Position numbers and translations under genes: made by a program. The notes beneath the pieces are model-generated. The model was given only the letters and a program-made list of their open reading frames with translations. It ran no database searches and was not told the origin of the DNA. DNA of 64,000 bases from Saccharothrix sp. S26 (GTDB lineage Bacteria; Actinomycetota; Actinomycetes; Mycobacteriales; Pseudonocardiaceae), in the NCBI RefSeq assembly GCF_021390395.1, contig NZ_JAJUWT010000002.1, positions 248,001 to 312,000 of the forward strand, read 5' to 3'. This document shows positions 45,282 through 53,924 of this stretch, one piece after another (the stretch's first letter is position 1; every line of letters begins with the position of its first letter).

Positions 45282-45414
45282 GCAACAAAGTCGATCTTGA
45301 TCGTTGTCCATGAGCTTGTCCATGAAACGGCGTCACCGTCGACCTGAGTAGCGCGTCGGCTGCGCGTCGAGGCGTCGGAAGCCCAGGTGGCGACAGATAC
45401 CTCTGCGCGTAGCC

Positions 45415-45459
45415 GACTCAAAATCCGTCCAGTGTGCGTTCGAGTCGCACCGGGGGCAC
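45415..45459 (+). repeat. attR: 45-bp direct repeat
   Basis: Identical to 32728-32772 over 45 bases. The bases before it (GCGTAGCC in place of the tRNA's GGCAGCG) do not complete a tRNA, so this is the displaced 3' tRNA fragment at the far end of the element. Confidence 0.95.
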
Positions 45460-46162
45460 GTACCGCAATCACATTGGTGCCTACCTGCGATATCGCTGGT
45501 GTGGCGGGTGTGTGGGGCGGAGCATCCGGCTGCTGCGGTGCGGTGGTGGCAGCGGGTGGTGCGGGAACGTTGTCGTCGGGCGATGTGATCACCAGCGTGG
45601 CTTCGAGCGTGTGGTGATGGACCGCGATCTTCGGCGGTCGGTTCGGAGCGGCGTCGGGGCAGGTTCGCCGGTGTCAGGTGCAGGCCGAGCGCCGAGTGGG
45701 GGAGTCTGTCCCGTAGGTCCGGCTTGGCCTCGTCCGGCCGTCGGGGTTGAGTGGTGTCCTGGGTGTCGAGTGCGGCGAGTCGGTCGAGAGCGGGACGTCG
45801 TTCGGTCTGCAAGTCGTCGTGGCGCTGCCGCAGCCGGCCATTGGGTGAACGGGTCGTCGGGGTCGGCGCTCTCGGCTCGTCGGGGTGCTGTCGGTTTCCG
45901 CGTTGTTCGGCTTGGTCGATGTCCTGGGGGAGCGGGCTGCGCCGGCCAGGGTGGAAGAGGACTCGCTGTATGCGTGTCGACGGCGTCATGATCGCTTCGT
46001 CACGCGCTTGGACAGTGCCGGCTGCCGGGCCGGGGCCGATCCTCCCCTGTCGAGCGGGAGGTGGTCGTGGGTCGTCGTCCTCCGGGGGCGTTCGTCCGGT
46101 GGAGGAGGGACGCGAGTTCGCCAGGATCGGTCGGCCCGCGAAAGGTCCGGTGTGACTGCGTC
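45460..46162. other. 700-bp region without a supported gene
   Basis: Frames are open on both strands because of the high GC, but none has a convincing start, ribosome site or known motif. The stretch lies between attR and a degenerate transposase, so it may be the remains of a gene lost before or during insertion of the element. Confidence 0.45.
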
Positions 46163-46853
46163 GGACTATCGTGGTCGTGATGTCGACACACGGCCGAACG
46201 ATGCCCGACATCACCTCGTTGATGCAGGTCAGCCCCGTTTGCGTGCGTGATGTGATCCACGCGGTCAACGAGCGTGGGTTCGCGGCGCCGGACCCGAGAT
46301 GACCGGATCCCAGACCTCTGCGAACCGTCCACCCGCCCGAGCGCGTCGACGGGTGGTCTGCGTCGACGAGCTCGGGCCGCTCAACCTGCGCTCCCGCAAG
46401 GGCACGGCCTGGCGGCCGACCGGCTCACCACCGCGATCACGGGCCACCCGCAACCGCCGCCACGGCGTGGTGCACGTGCTCGCCGCCCTCGACCCGACCA
46501 CCGGAAAGATCCGCTGTCGCAAGTGGCACGGTGAGTTTCTGGAACGGCTCAGCAGCCTGCGGGCACGGTGGCCGAGCCGACGCCTCCACCTGGTGATGCG
46601 CAACTCCTCGCCCCACCGTCACCCCGACGTCCGCGACTGGACCGCTGCCGACGACGTCGAGTCGGTGTTCCTGCCGACTCGCAGCGCCTGCCTGAACGGG
46701 TCGAGGCCCGAGGTCACCGCCCTGCGCCGCTTCGCCCTCAACGGCACCCACCACCGCGGCCACGTCGAGCGGAACGCCGCCGTCGACTCACCCATCCGCA
46801 CCTGGACCGGTCATCGATCAAGGTTGCTGACGCAGCACCAGCTCAGGCGATGA
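46163..46853 (+). pseudogene. degenerate IS630-family transposase
   Basis: An HTH segment (MPDITSLMQVSPVCVRDVIH, then AVNERGFAAPDPR) ends at TGA 46300-46302. The DDE part follows in another frame from ATG 46299 (VVCVDELGPLNLRSRKG, VHVLAALDPTTGKI, LHLVMRNSSPHRHPDVRDW, RRFALNGTHH). About 80-100 residues between the two parts are missing. The second catalytic Asp is replaced by Arg (VMRNSSPH where VLDNxSPH is normal), and the LNxIE glutamate motif is scrambled. It is inactive. It separates the integrated element from the biosynthetic locus. Confidence 0.75.
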
Positions 46854-47847
46854 CGGCGGCGCGCGACAGCACGGTGCCCAGCCCGTAGCAGATCCCGAGC
46901 ACCCCGATCTCCAGCGCCGCCAGCCCCACGAACGCGGTGGGCCGGCGCGCCACGACAGCGGGGAGCAGCCGCGTCCGGATGGTGCCGCCGATCGCGGCCA
47001 CCACCGCCGCGCAGGCCACCTTCGCCAAGCTGGTCCAGCCGTACGCCGTGGTGAAGAAGCCGGCGAGCCCGACGTCGGGCGTGGTGCCCAGCTCCACCGC
47101 GGCGTTGACCAGCCCGCTGACCACGACGACGGCGATCGCGATGGTGGCCAGCGAGGAAAACCGGGGCAGCGCCACCGAGAGCACCGCCGGCAGACGGGCC
47201 AAGAGCACCGTGACGGCCAGCAGACCACCGGTCCACGCGGCCGCGGCGAGCACGTGGGCCTGCAGCGTCAGGACGGTGACGTCGCTGTACTCGGAGCCGC
47301 GGGCGTGCCCGGTGAGCGGCAACGGCACCACCGCGCACAACGCCAGCACGAACCGCAGCTCGGCCGGGATCAGCCCGGGCCGCCGCAACGCCACCGCGCC
47401 CACCCCGATGCACCCCGCGGCGAGCACCACCACTGCCAGCAACGACTGGCCGACGACGACCCGTTCGACGTAGCGCACCACGTTCGGCACGGTGACCTGC
47501 CACCGCAGTTCGGCCACCTGCAGCACCAGCAGGGTCAGCGCCGCTATCGCCGCGGTCGACGCCGCCACGACACCCCCGACGGTCGCGCCGCGGACCGCAC
47601 GGCCGGCGAGCACCGGCACCAGCGCACAGCCGACGACGAGTACGGAGCCGAGGTTCATCAGCACCCGCGTGACGGGCAGGGCGTAGGTGACGAACGGGCC
47701 CGCCGAGAGGCCGGCGAGCACGTTCGCCGCGGTCAACGCCGTGCCGCCCACGACAGCCGTGAGGGCGGCCGCGACGAACCAGCCCAGCGGGGAGAGCCGT
47801 GGGGCCCGGACGACGCCGTCACGGGTGGCCGGACGGTGCAGCAGCAC
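46843..47847 (-). CDS. CopD-family membrane protein
   Basis: 334 residues starting at GTG 47847, with GAGGAGA upstream. About eight to nine transmembrane helices are present. The CopD domain is recognised by LPLTGHARGSEYSDV followed by LQAHVLAAAAWTGGLLAV, with its conserved His and Trp, and SLAKVACAAVVAAIGG. CopD proteins are linked to copper uptake or handling. It is the last gene of a four-gene operon (F420 oxidoreductase, SCP2, small membrane protein, CopD), so it may supply copper to a pathway enzyme or be a passenger. Confidence 0.8.
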   Translation of the reverse strand: MLLHRPATRDGVVRAPRLSPLGWFVAAALTAVVGGTALTAANVLAGLSAGPFVTYALPVTRVLMNLGSVLVVGCALVPVLAGRAVRGATVGGVVAASTAAIAALTLLVLQVAELRWQVTVPNVVRYVERVVVGQSLLAVVVLAAGCIGVGAVALRRPGLIPAELRFVLALCAVVPLPLTGHARGSEYSDVTVLTLQAHVLAAAAWTGGLLAVTVLLARLPAVLSVALPRFSSLATIAIAVVVVSGLVNAAVELGTTPDVGLAGFFTTAYGWTSLAKVACAAVVAAIGGTIRTRLLPAVVARRPTAFVGLAALEIGVLGICYGLGTVLSRAAVIA

Positions 47848-47906
47848 GGCTGGTCTCCTCGAGTGGGGGCGCGCCGGGCGCCGGCTCCGGGCGTCCGGCA
47901 GCGGCA

Positions 47907-48287
47907 CTACCGCGTCTGTTCGACCTTCGCGGTCAGCACCGTGTCGGTCGCGATGATGCCGAGCATCCCGGCGACCATCCGCCACTGCCCGGGCTTGCCG
48001 CCGGTCGCGATGATCCCGGCCAGGTCCGCGACGTCGCACGCCGTGCCCGCCGCCATCCACATCTTCTCGTCGCGCCTCTTGGCGAGCGCGAGCAGCAGAC
48101 CTGCGCCGAGCGTGAGGTCGCGCGCCGCGTACGCGGCGGCGATGGCCCGTGAGCGGCGGCTGGTGCCGTTCGAACCGAAGAGCTTCGCCATCGTGCTCTG
48201 CGGCGCGAACGCGAACATGCCCGCTACGATGACGCGCACCCCGACCACGCCGTAGGTGAGCAGCCGGACCGGATGGATCTTCATCAT
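47907..48287 (-). CDS. DUF4267-like small membrane protein
   Basis: 126 residues starting at ATG-ATG 48287/48284. GGGAGA directly upstream favours the second ATG. About three to four transmembrane helices are present, with TYGVVGVRVIVAGMFAFAP, AAAYAARDLTLGAGLLLAL, DVADLAGIIATGG and a final MLGIIATDTVLTAKV. The RD and CD/DLAG acidic positions inside the membrane resemble DUF4267. Function is unknown. Confidence 0.65.
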   Translation of the reverse strand: MMKIHPVRLLTYGVVGVRVIVAGMFAFAPQSTMAKLFGSNGTSRRSRAIAAAYAARDLTLGAGLLLALAKRRDEKMWMAAGTACDVADLAGIIATGGKPGQWRMVAGMLGIIATDTVLTAKVEQTR

Positions 48288-48303
48288 TCTCCCAAGTGCA
48301 CAG

Positions 48304-48735
48304 TCACGGGCGGGCGAACCAGCTCTCGAACTTCGTCGCCGCCATCATCTCGCCGGAAACCTTGATCTTGCGCGTCAGGAACGCGCGGACCGGTGCCATC
48401 GTGCCGACGAGGACCTGGAGGAACACCGCCAAGTCCATGGTCATGGTGACGTTCGGCGACTCGACGTCGCCCCGGCCCGCCGTGCAGACGCCGTCGCTGA
48501 CCACCGCGTGGTAGCGGTGGATCTCGCCGCCCGAGGTGATGACGTACTGGAAGCTGATGTTCTGGTCTCCCGCCCGCTCCGGCAGGAACGCGCCGGGCAG
48601 GTTGGCGAACACGAGGTCGAGCAGGGCTTGCGCCCCGCCGGGGCGGTCGGCGGCGTAGGCATCGACGCCGTCGGCGTCCAGTCCGGTGATCGCCTGCTTG
48701 ATCTCGTGGAACGCCACGGTGTTCTGGTCGGTCAT
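48304..48735 (-). CDS. SCP2 sterol-carrier-like protein
   Basis: 143 residues starting at ATG 48735, overlapping the F420 oxidoreductase stop (ATGA). It has the SCP2 fold: LPGAFLPERAG, a beta sheet (FQYVITSGGEIHRYHAVV), DVESPNVTMTMDLAVFLQVLVG and a final KIKVSGEMMAATKFESWF. SCP2 domains bind hydrophobic ligands such as acyl-CoAs. Here it could hold the pathway lipid or polyene intermediate for its oxidoreductase neighbour. Confidence 0.83.
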   Translation of the reverse strand: MTDQNTVAFHEIKQAITGLDADGVDAYAADRPGGAQALLDLVFANLPGAFLPERAGDQNISFQYVITSGGEIHRYHAVVSDGVCTAGRGDVESPNVTMTMDLAVFLQVLVGTMAPVRAFLTRKIKVSGEMMAATKFESWFARP

Positions 48736-49703
48736 CTCGGGGTCTCCTCGCGGGTGGTCGACGACGTGAGCACCGCGTGCGTGCGTTCCTGCTCGGTCTC
48801 GGAACCGATCACCAGCGCGTTGAGGTCCGTGACGCCGATGTCACCGAGCCGTTTGAGGGCGCCCGCCACCTGGTCCTCGGTACCGACCAGCGCGATGTCA
48901 CCGCCGTGCTCGGCGTTCTCCTTGTCCAACATGGCCTTGTAGTTCGGCAGCGCGCGGTAGATGAGGAACATCCGCTGCGCCAAGTCCCGTGCCGCGCTCG
49001 CGTCGTCCGTGACGCACACCGGGAGGCTCGCCACTACGCGGGGCTGCGGGCGACCGGCCTTCGACGCGGCCGCCGTGAGGCGCGGAACCGTGTGCTCCTC
49101 CAGGGTCTTCGGCCCGGTCATCCACGTGATCACGCCGTCGGTCAGGGAGCCGGCGACGTCGAGCATCCGGGGGCCGAGCGCGGCCACGAGGATCGGGATC
49201 GGTCGCGGCACGTCGAAGGACAGCGCCCCCCGCGCGGTGACCGTGTCACCTTCGTAGAAGACCGTGCCGGTGGCGAAGAGCTCGTTGAGGACCTCGACGT
49301 ACTCGCGCATCCGGTGCGCGGTGCGGTCGTAGGTGTAGCCCCACTGGTCCTCGACGACGTGCCGGTGCGACACGCCGATGCCCAGCGTCACCGGACCGTC
49401 GTAGGACGCCTGCACGGTGAGCGCCTGCTCCGCCATCACCATCGGGTGCCGCGGGAACGTGGGCAAGACGCACGTCCCCAGCTCCATCCCCGAGATCCGG
49501 GTGCCGGCGACCGCGAGCGCGGTCAGCGCGTCGTAGCCGAAGAGCTGGTGGCGCCTCTTCCGGTTGCCGCCGCTGTGGCGCGGTCCGCTGCCGGGGCTCT
49601 GCGGGAGCCACGCGCTGACGTACCCGCGTTCGTGGGCGTCGACGACTTTGCGCACCAGCTCGTCGAGCCGTCGACCGCCGTCGATATTGATGCCGATTCG
49701 CAC
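48732..49703 (-). CDS. LLM-class F420-dependent oxidoreductase
   Basis: 323 residues starting at GTG 49703. It is a luciferase-like TIM barrel: MRIGINIDGG start, LGTCVLPTFPRHPMVMAEQALTV, GPVTLGIGVSHRHVVEDQWG, PIPILVAALGPRMLDVAGSLTDG and TEDQVAGALKRLGDIGVT. These are typical of the F420-linked actinobacterial group that reduces or oxidises C=C or hydroxyl groups. It is the first gene of the operon divergent from ACP1, sharing the 28-bp repeat promoter region. Confidence 0.9.
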   Translation of the reverse strand: MRIGINIDGGRRLDELVRKVVDAHERGYVSAWLPQSPGSGPRHSGGNRKRRHQLFGYDALTALAVAGTRISGMELGTCVLPTFPRHPMVMAEQALTVQASYDGPVTLGIGVSHRHVVEDQWGYTYDRTAHRMREYVEVLNELFATGTVFYEGDTVTARGALSFDVPRPIPILVAALGPRMLDVAGSLTDGVITWMTGPKTLEEHTVPRLTAAASKAGRPQPRVVASLPVCVTDDASAARDLAQRMFLIYRALPNYKAMLDKENAEHGGDIALVGTEDQVAGALKRLGDIGVTDLNALVIGSETEQERTHAVLTSSTTREETPR

Positions 49704-49744
49704 GAGTGCCGAAGCTAGTGCGTTTGTCGGAGGTAGCCGAGTGG

Positions 49745-49820
49745 CAAGTGCGGATGTGGTGCCGGACTGGGCTATCTGCGGTTGTAGAGCCGATTGAGCA
49801 CAAGTGCGGAGGTAGGTTTG
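49745..49820. promoter_or_regulatory. three 28-bp-phased repeats, copy 1
   Basis: AAGTGCGGATGTGG, ATCTGCGGTTGTAG and AAGTGCGGAGGTAGG have their TGCGG cores at 49749, 49777 and 49805, exactly 28 bases apart. The array lies between the divergent F420-oxidoreductase and ACP1 genes. The same array, with matching spacing, precedes ACP2. Regular spacing of this kind suggests cooperative binding of one regulator. Confidence 0.7.
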
Positions 49821-49892
49821 AGCTCCCGATGAGGACGGTGTTTAGTCGACTGCTGTGTCGTGGTGTTTCGTCGTTGCCGAAGGTGAGTCCAC

Positions 49893-50234
49893 ATGTCTGT
49901 GAATCGTGTCGAGATCTTTGAGCGTCTGCGCACCCAGATGGCGAAGCATTTGGAGTTGGACGCCGACTCGATTGAGCTGGACTCGCGTTTGGTGGATGAC
50001 CTGGACGCGGATTCGTTGGACCTGCTGGAGCTGATCCTGGCGCTCAAGGGCGAGTTCGGCATCGGTGTGAACGACGGTGAGGTCAAGTACCTGTTGACGG
50101 AGCTGGCGCGGTTCCTGCCGGACGTCGGCACCGGTGGTCAGCTGTCGGACCAGGAGTTGGCGGAGGTCTCGCGCCGCTTGTCGGTGGGCAACATCGTGGA
50201 GTTCATCGCCGACCGGGTGGGCGCCGGTGTCTAG
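49893..50234 (+). CDS. acyl carrier protein (cassette 1)
   Basis: 113 residues starting at ATG 49893. The phosphopantetheine serine is Ser41 in DDLDADSLDLLEL. It is longer than ordinary ACPs (~80 residues): about 27 extra residues (from NDGEVKYLLTELARFLPDV to SDQELAEVSRR) are inserted before the last helix (SVGNIVEFIADRV). It differs from ACP2 at a single residue (Asn4 against Thr4). The ketosynthase GTG lies 8 bases inside its 3' end, so both are made together. Confidence 0.92.
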   Translation: MSVNRVEIFERLRTQMAKHLELDADSIELDSRLVDDLDADSLDLLELILALKGEFGIGVNDGEVKYLLTELARFLPDVGTGGQLSDQELAEVSRRLSVGNIVEFIADRVGAGV

Positions 50235-51384
50235 CGGCGACGCGGTCTGGGTCACGGGGCTGGGGGCCGTCACGCCCGGGGGCTGGTCCGTCGAGGAGAC
50301 GTGGAGCGCGGTCTCGGCGGGCAAGTCCTGCATCCGCGAGGTCGAGCGGTTCACCACGTTCACCTCGTCGAGCCGGGTCGCCGGGATGGTGCCCGGCAAG
50401 GAGTCCTCGCTCCCGGAGCACTCGCTCTCGCTCGAGTACGGCGTACACGCGGCGAGGCAGGCGATGGACAGGGCCGGTCTCGCCGCCGTGGACACCGCGA
50501 TCGTCGCGAACCACGGTGAGCGCAGGCTGCCGACGCCGGAGGGCTCCGGCCGGGTGACTGGCGTGTCCGACATCGCCTCCGAGGTCGCCAAGGCCGCGGG
50601 TGCCGGCAGCTACAGCGCGCCCTACGGCGCCTGCGCCGGCAGCGCCCAGTCGATCGGGACGGCGGCGAAGCTGATCAGGAGCGGCCGCGCCACCACCGCG
50701 CTCGCGGGCGGCTGCGACGCGCTGGTCACGCCGTTCGACTACTTCTCGTTCTCCAGCCTCTACGTCATGTCGACGCGCGAGTGCCCGCCCGAGGAGGCGT
50801 CCTGCCCCTTCGACGTGCGGCGCGACGGGTTCGTGCTGGCGGAGGGCGCGGCGTTCCTGGTCCTCGAGTCGGAGGAGCACGCGCGGGCCCGCGGAGCCGA
50901 GCCGCTCGCCGTCCTGGAGGGCTTCGGCCTGCGGCAGAACGCCTACCACATGTTCGCGCCGCCCCCGGACGGCCGAGGCCCGGCGGACGCGATGCGCGAG
51001 GCGTTGCGCGACGCACGGCTCGACCCGTCCGCCATCGGCTACGTGAACGCTCACGGCACGAGCACGAAGGACAACGACTCGTCGGAGACGATCGCGATCC
51101 GCGAGGTGTTCGGCGCGCACGCCGACGTTCTCCCGGTCAGCTCGAACAAGAGCCAGATCGGCCACACAATGGGTGCGTGTGGTGCGATCGAGGCGGTGCT
51201 GAGCATCCAGTCACTGCGTTCGGGAATCATTTCTCCGACCTCGAACCTGTACGAGCCGGATCCGCTGTGCGATTTGGACTACGTGCCGTTGAAGGCTCGT
51301 GAGATCGAGTTCGACCACGTGCTGAGCAACAGCTTCGGGTTCGGTGGGCACAGTGCCTCCCTGATTTTCGGGCGGGTGTCATGA
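50227..51384 (+). CDS. beta-ketoacyl-ACP synthase (cassette 1)
   Basis: 385 residues starting at GTG 50227. It is a full KAS I/II-type enzyme with Cys136 (YGACAGSA), His276 (VNAHGTSTKDND), Lys308 and His313 (SSNKSQIGHTMG), so the triad is intact and the enzyme should decarboxylate and condense. SFGFGGHSASL closes the fold. It overlaps both the ACP and the following half-length partner, which argues for a working complex of the three. Confidence 0.92.
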   Translation: MSSGDAVWVTGLGAVTPGGWSVEETWSAVSAGKSCIREVERFTTFTSSSRVAGMVPGKESSLPEHSLSLEYGVHAARQAMDRAGLAAVDTAIVANHGERRLPTPEGSGRVTGVSDIASEVAKAAGAGSYSAPYGACAGSAQSIGTAAKLIRSGRATTALAGGCDALVTPFDYFSFSSLYVMSTRECPPEEASCPFDVRRDGFVLAEGAAFLVLESEEHARARGAEPLAVLEGFGLRQNAYHMFAPPPDGRGPADAMREALRDARLDPSAIGYVNAHGTSTKDNDSSETIAIREVFGAHADVLPVSSNKSQIGHTMGACGAIEAVLSIQSLRSGIISPTSNLYEPDPLCDLDYVPLKAREIEFDHVLSNSFGFGGHSASLIFGRVS

Positions 51385-52049
51385 ACATTCAGGTCGCGGC
51401 CGTCTGCTCAGCGGCCGAACAACAGGACGACGTGCGCGGGCAGGTCAAGGCGTTCGCCTCGCGCAAGATCCTGCGATTCCTCGACGCGGTGTCCTACGGC
51501 CCGTTCGCGGCCGTCGCCGCGGTGTACCGGCGAAATCCGGTGTGCCCGCCCGAGGACGTCGCGCTCTACACCGTGAGCGGGTGGGACGGCGACATGCCCG
51601 ACCAGCCGTTCCCGACCGACGGCTCCCGCGACGAGTACGCCAGGCTCAGCAGGCACATCCTCGAGGACGCGAACCCCACCGGCTGGCTGCGCATGCTCTC
51701 CAACAACGCGCTGTGCCAGGTGTCGATCGTCGAGGGCTTCCGAGGCCCCAACGCCCACTTCGTCGGTGACGCCGACGCGCTCGCGCAGGCGCTCGCCGCG
51801 GCGGCCTACGACCTGCGGACCGGTGCGGCCAAGCTCGCGCTCGTCGTCGCCTATGACGTCGCCGAGACCGATCGCAACAACCCGTCCGACCGCGCGCCCA
51901 GCACGGCCGCCGCGATCTCGCTGACCGCGGCCGAGGACGGGCCCGACGTGTTGCCGAGGCTCTTCGAACTCGTCGACGCGGTCGCCGGCGAACGCCGGAC
52001 CGCGCTCGAGGCGTTGGAGCTGGTACTCCCGATCGGGGTGCGGTCGTGA
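51381..52049 (+). CDS. half-length ketosynthase-like partner (cassette 1)
   Basis: 222 residues starting at ATG 51381, in ATGA overlap with the ketosynthase. It resembles PF13723 (ketoacyl synthase N-terminal-like) proteins, which serve as small chain-length-factor partners in aryl-polyene clusters. Visible features are RKILRFLDAVSYGPFAAVAAVY, VSGWDGDMPDQPFP, the GFRGPNAHFVGDADALAQAL core and LALVVAYDVAE. No catalytic cysteine is present at the FRGPN position, so a structural or chain-length role is likely. It is related to 59774-60484. Confidence 0.78.
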   Translation: MNIQVAAVCSAAEQQDDVRGQVKAFASRKILRFLDAVSYGPFAAVAAVYRRNPVCPPEDVALYTVSGWDGDMPDQPFPTDGSRDEYARLSRHILEDANPTGWLRMLSNNALCQVSIVEGFRGPNAHFVGDADALAQALAAAAYDLRTGAAKLALVVAYDVAETDRNNPSDRAPSTAAAISLTAAEDGPDVLPRLFELVDAVAGERRTALEALELVLPIGVRS

Positions 52050-52747
52050 GGCAGCGCCAGGTCGTGCCACCGATCGTGCTGCCCCGCACCGAGGTGATGG
52101 CCGGGATCGCGGAGTACTGCGAGAACTTCGGATCCCTCGTGCGGTCGCTGGGCGAGCAGGAGTGGACCGCGCCGAGCCGGTGCGAGGGCTGGGAGGTCCG
52201 CGACGTCGCGGGTCACGTCGCCGGCCTGTTCGCCGACGTGGCCGTCGGCCGGATGCAGGGCCAGGGCCTGCCGGAGGTCACCGCGCGCCAGGCGGCCGAC
52301 CGCCGCGACCGCGACCCGGCGAAGGTGGCGAAGGAACTGGAACGCGCCGGCCGGCTGTGCGGCCAGGTGCTCGCCGGGTTCGACGACGACGCGTGGGTCG
52401 CCAGGGCACCCGGTGGGTTCCCGGGACCGTTGCGCCGCGCAGTTCTCGTGCTCTGGTACGAGCTCTACGTGCACGGCGACGACATCCGGCACGCCACCGG
52501 CCGCCCGTCGGACCGCGGCACGGGACTCCGCGCGAGCGTCGTCCACCTCGCCGAGACCCTCGGGCTGTGGGGCTGGGGCCCCGCGACCCTCGAACTCGAC
52601 GGCGTCGAAAGCCTTCCCGTGCGCGGTGGCGGTGACGTCGTCACCGGTGACCCGCTCGACTTCGTGCTGGCCGCGACCGGCCGGATCGACCCACGGCCGC
52701 TCGGCCTGGACGAGAACGTGAACATCTACCGCAAGGTGGACGCATGA
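52046..52747 (+). CDS. maleylpyruvate isomerase/DinB-fold mycothiol-dependent-type protein
   Basis: 233 residues starting at GTG 52046, in GTGA overlap with the previous gene. MDMPI_N features are the LVRSLGEQEWTAPSRCEGWEVRDVAGHVAG start with a metal-binding His, and LWYELYVHGDDIRHATGRP with the other metal ligands (E, H, D). The C-terminal part fits the MDMPI C-terminal domain. Relatives use mycothiol for isomerisation or thiol transfer. In this locus it could isomerise an unsaturated intermediate or detoxify a product. Confidence 0.83.
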   Translation: MRQRQVVPPIVLPRTEVMAGIAEYCENFGSLVRSLGEQEWTAPSRCEGWEVRDVAGHVAGLFADVAVGRMQGQGLPEVTARQAADRRDRDPAKVAKELERAGRLCGQVLAGFDDDAWVARAPGGFPGPLRRAVLVLWYELYVHGDDIRHATGRPSDRGTGLRASVVHLAETLGLWGWGPATLELDGVESLPVRGGGDVVTGDPLDFVLAATGRIDPRPLGLDENVNIYRKVDA

Positions 52748-53901
52748 CGAACACCGTCGTGATCGGTGCCGGTGTCGCCGGGCTCGCGGTGACGAGGTGC
52801 CTGCGGGACAACGGTGTCGAGGCGATCGCGCTGGACGAGAACGCCGAGGTCGGCCACTCGTGGGCGAGCCGCTACGACAACCTCAGGCTCAACTCGGTGC
52901 GGTGGCTCTCGCACATGCCGGGCCAGCCGATGCCGAAGCGCTACGGCCGCTGGGTCGGTCGCGACGACCTGGTCGAGTACGTGAACTCCTACGCCGCGCC
53001 GATCAGGGACCAGGTGCGCACCGGGGTGAAGGTGCTGCGGGTCGAACGCGGCTCGCCTTGGCGCGTCGTCACCGACCAGGGTGACTTCGAGGCGGCGCAC
53101 GTGGTGGTCGCGACCGGGCTGTACGGCAAGCCGGTCATCCCGGACTGGCCAGGGCGGGACGACTACCGCGGTGAGCTGCTGCACGCCGCCGACTACCGGC
53201 GCACCGAGCCGTTCGAGGGCAAGCGCGTGCTCGTCGTCGGCCCCGGTGTGTCCGGTGTCGACATCGCGGTGGACCTGTTGTCGCGCAGGACCGGCGAGCT
53301 CGTCGTCGCCGTCCGCACACCGCCGAACTTCCTGCCGCGCGAGCTGTACAACATCCCGCTTCAGGGCCTGTCGGTCACGAACCGGCACGCCCCGACCGCG
53401 GTGCAGGACCTCGGTGGCAGGCTCATCCAGTGGCTGTCCGTGGGCGACCTGGGCGACACCCCGCTCGGCCGCCCGACCGAGGGCATGTTCAGCAGGCTCA
53501 AGCGCACCGGCGTCAACCCGGCCGTGGACGACGGCGTGTTCGTGCCCGCCGTCCGCGCCGGCAGGGTCGGGGTCGTCGACGAAGTGGTGGAGCTGTACGA
53601 CCGCGGCGTCGTGACCAAGTCGGGCAGGCAGGTCGAGGCGGACGCGGTCATCGCGGCCACCGGCTACCGGACCGGGCTCGCCGACGTGCTGGGGCAGCTC
53701 GGGGTGCTCGATGACCGGGGCGTGCCGCCGCAGTACGGCAAGGAGAACCAGCACTGGGCCGACCAGGGCCTGCACTTCGTCGGGTTCGCGTCGCCGCTGA
53801 CCGGGCACCTGCGCGAGATCGGCCTGATCGCGCGCAAGACGGCCAAGCGGATCAAGCGCGCGCCCGTGCCCGGTGCGTCACGGGTAGTGTCGACGCCATG
53901 A
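52744..53901 (+). CDS. flavin-containing monooxygenase-like protein
   Basis: 385 residues starting at ATG 52744 (4-bp overlap). Two Rossmann motifs are present: FAD (VVIGAGVAGLAVTRCL) and NADPH (VLVVGPGVSGVDIAVDLL). Between them lie the ATGLYGKPVIP linker and the late AVIAATGYRTGLADVL. This matches the FMO/YUCCA-like group, which hydroxylates N or S atoms or does Baeyer-Villiger oxidations. It probably tailors the product of the assembly line. Confidence 0.88.
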   Translation: MTNTVVIGAGVAGLAVTRCLRDNGVEAIALDENAEVGHSWASRYDNLRLNSVRWLSHMPGQPMPKRYGRWVGRDDLVEYVNSYAAPIRDQVRTGVKVLRVERGSPWRVVTDQGDFEAAHVVVATGLYGKPVIPDWPGRDDYRGELLHAADYRRTEPFEGKRVLVVGPGVSGVDIAVDLLSRRTGELVVAVRTPPNFLPRELYNIPLQGLSVTNRHAPTAVQDLGGRLIQWLSVGDLGDTPLGRPTEGMFSRLKRTGVNPAVDDGVFVPAVRAGRVGVVDEVVELYDRGVVTKSGRQVEADAVIAATGYRTGLADVLGQLGVLDDRGVPPQYGKENQHWADQGLHFVGFASPLTGHLREIGLIARKTAKRIKRAPVPGASRVVSTP

Positions 53902-53924
53902 CCACGCGCAGGGGGAGGTAGGTC

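Larger units (their letters stand above)
32728..45459. mobile_element. AICE-type integrative and conjugative element in tRNA-Leu(CAA)
   Basis: The element is 12.7 kb, bounded by the 45-bp att repeats. Its content fits an actinomycete integrative and conjugative element, which moves double-stranded DNA with one FtsK-like TraB protein. It has a tyrosine integrase next to attL, an excisionase, a WhiB-like protein, Spd-like membrane proteins, the translocase with adjacent octamer repeats, a primase/polymerase-like gene, several HTH regulators and cargo at the right end. No RepSA-type initiator is recognised. Two out-of-frame genes (integrase N-terminus, cargo NTPase) raise the question of whether it is still active. 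Confidence 0.88.

Noticed and set aside
45333-46268. Reverse open frame of 311 residues right of attR
   Set aside because: Composition is Arg/Thr/Pro-rich without motifs, it reads through attR and the transposase remnant, and no start is supported.
49745-49820. 28-bp repeats as a CRISPR array
   Set aside because: Only the short TGCGG-centred motif is repeated, intervening bases are conserved between the two loci rather than spacer-like, and no cas genes are present.
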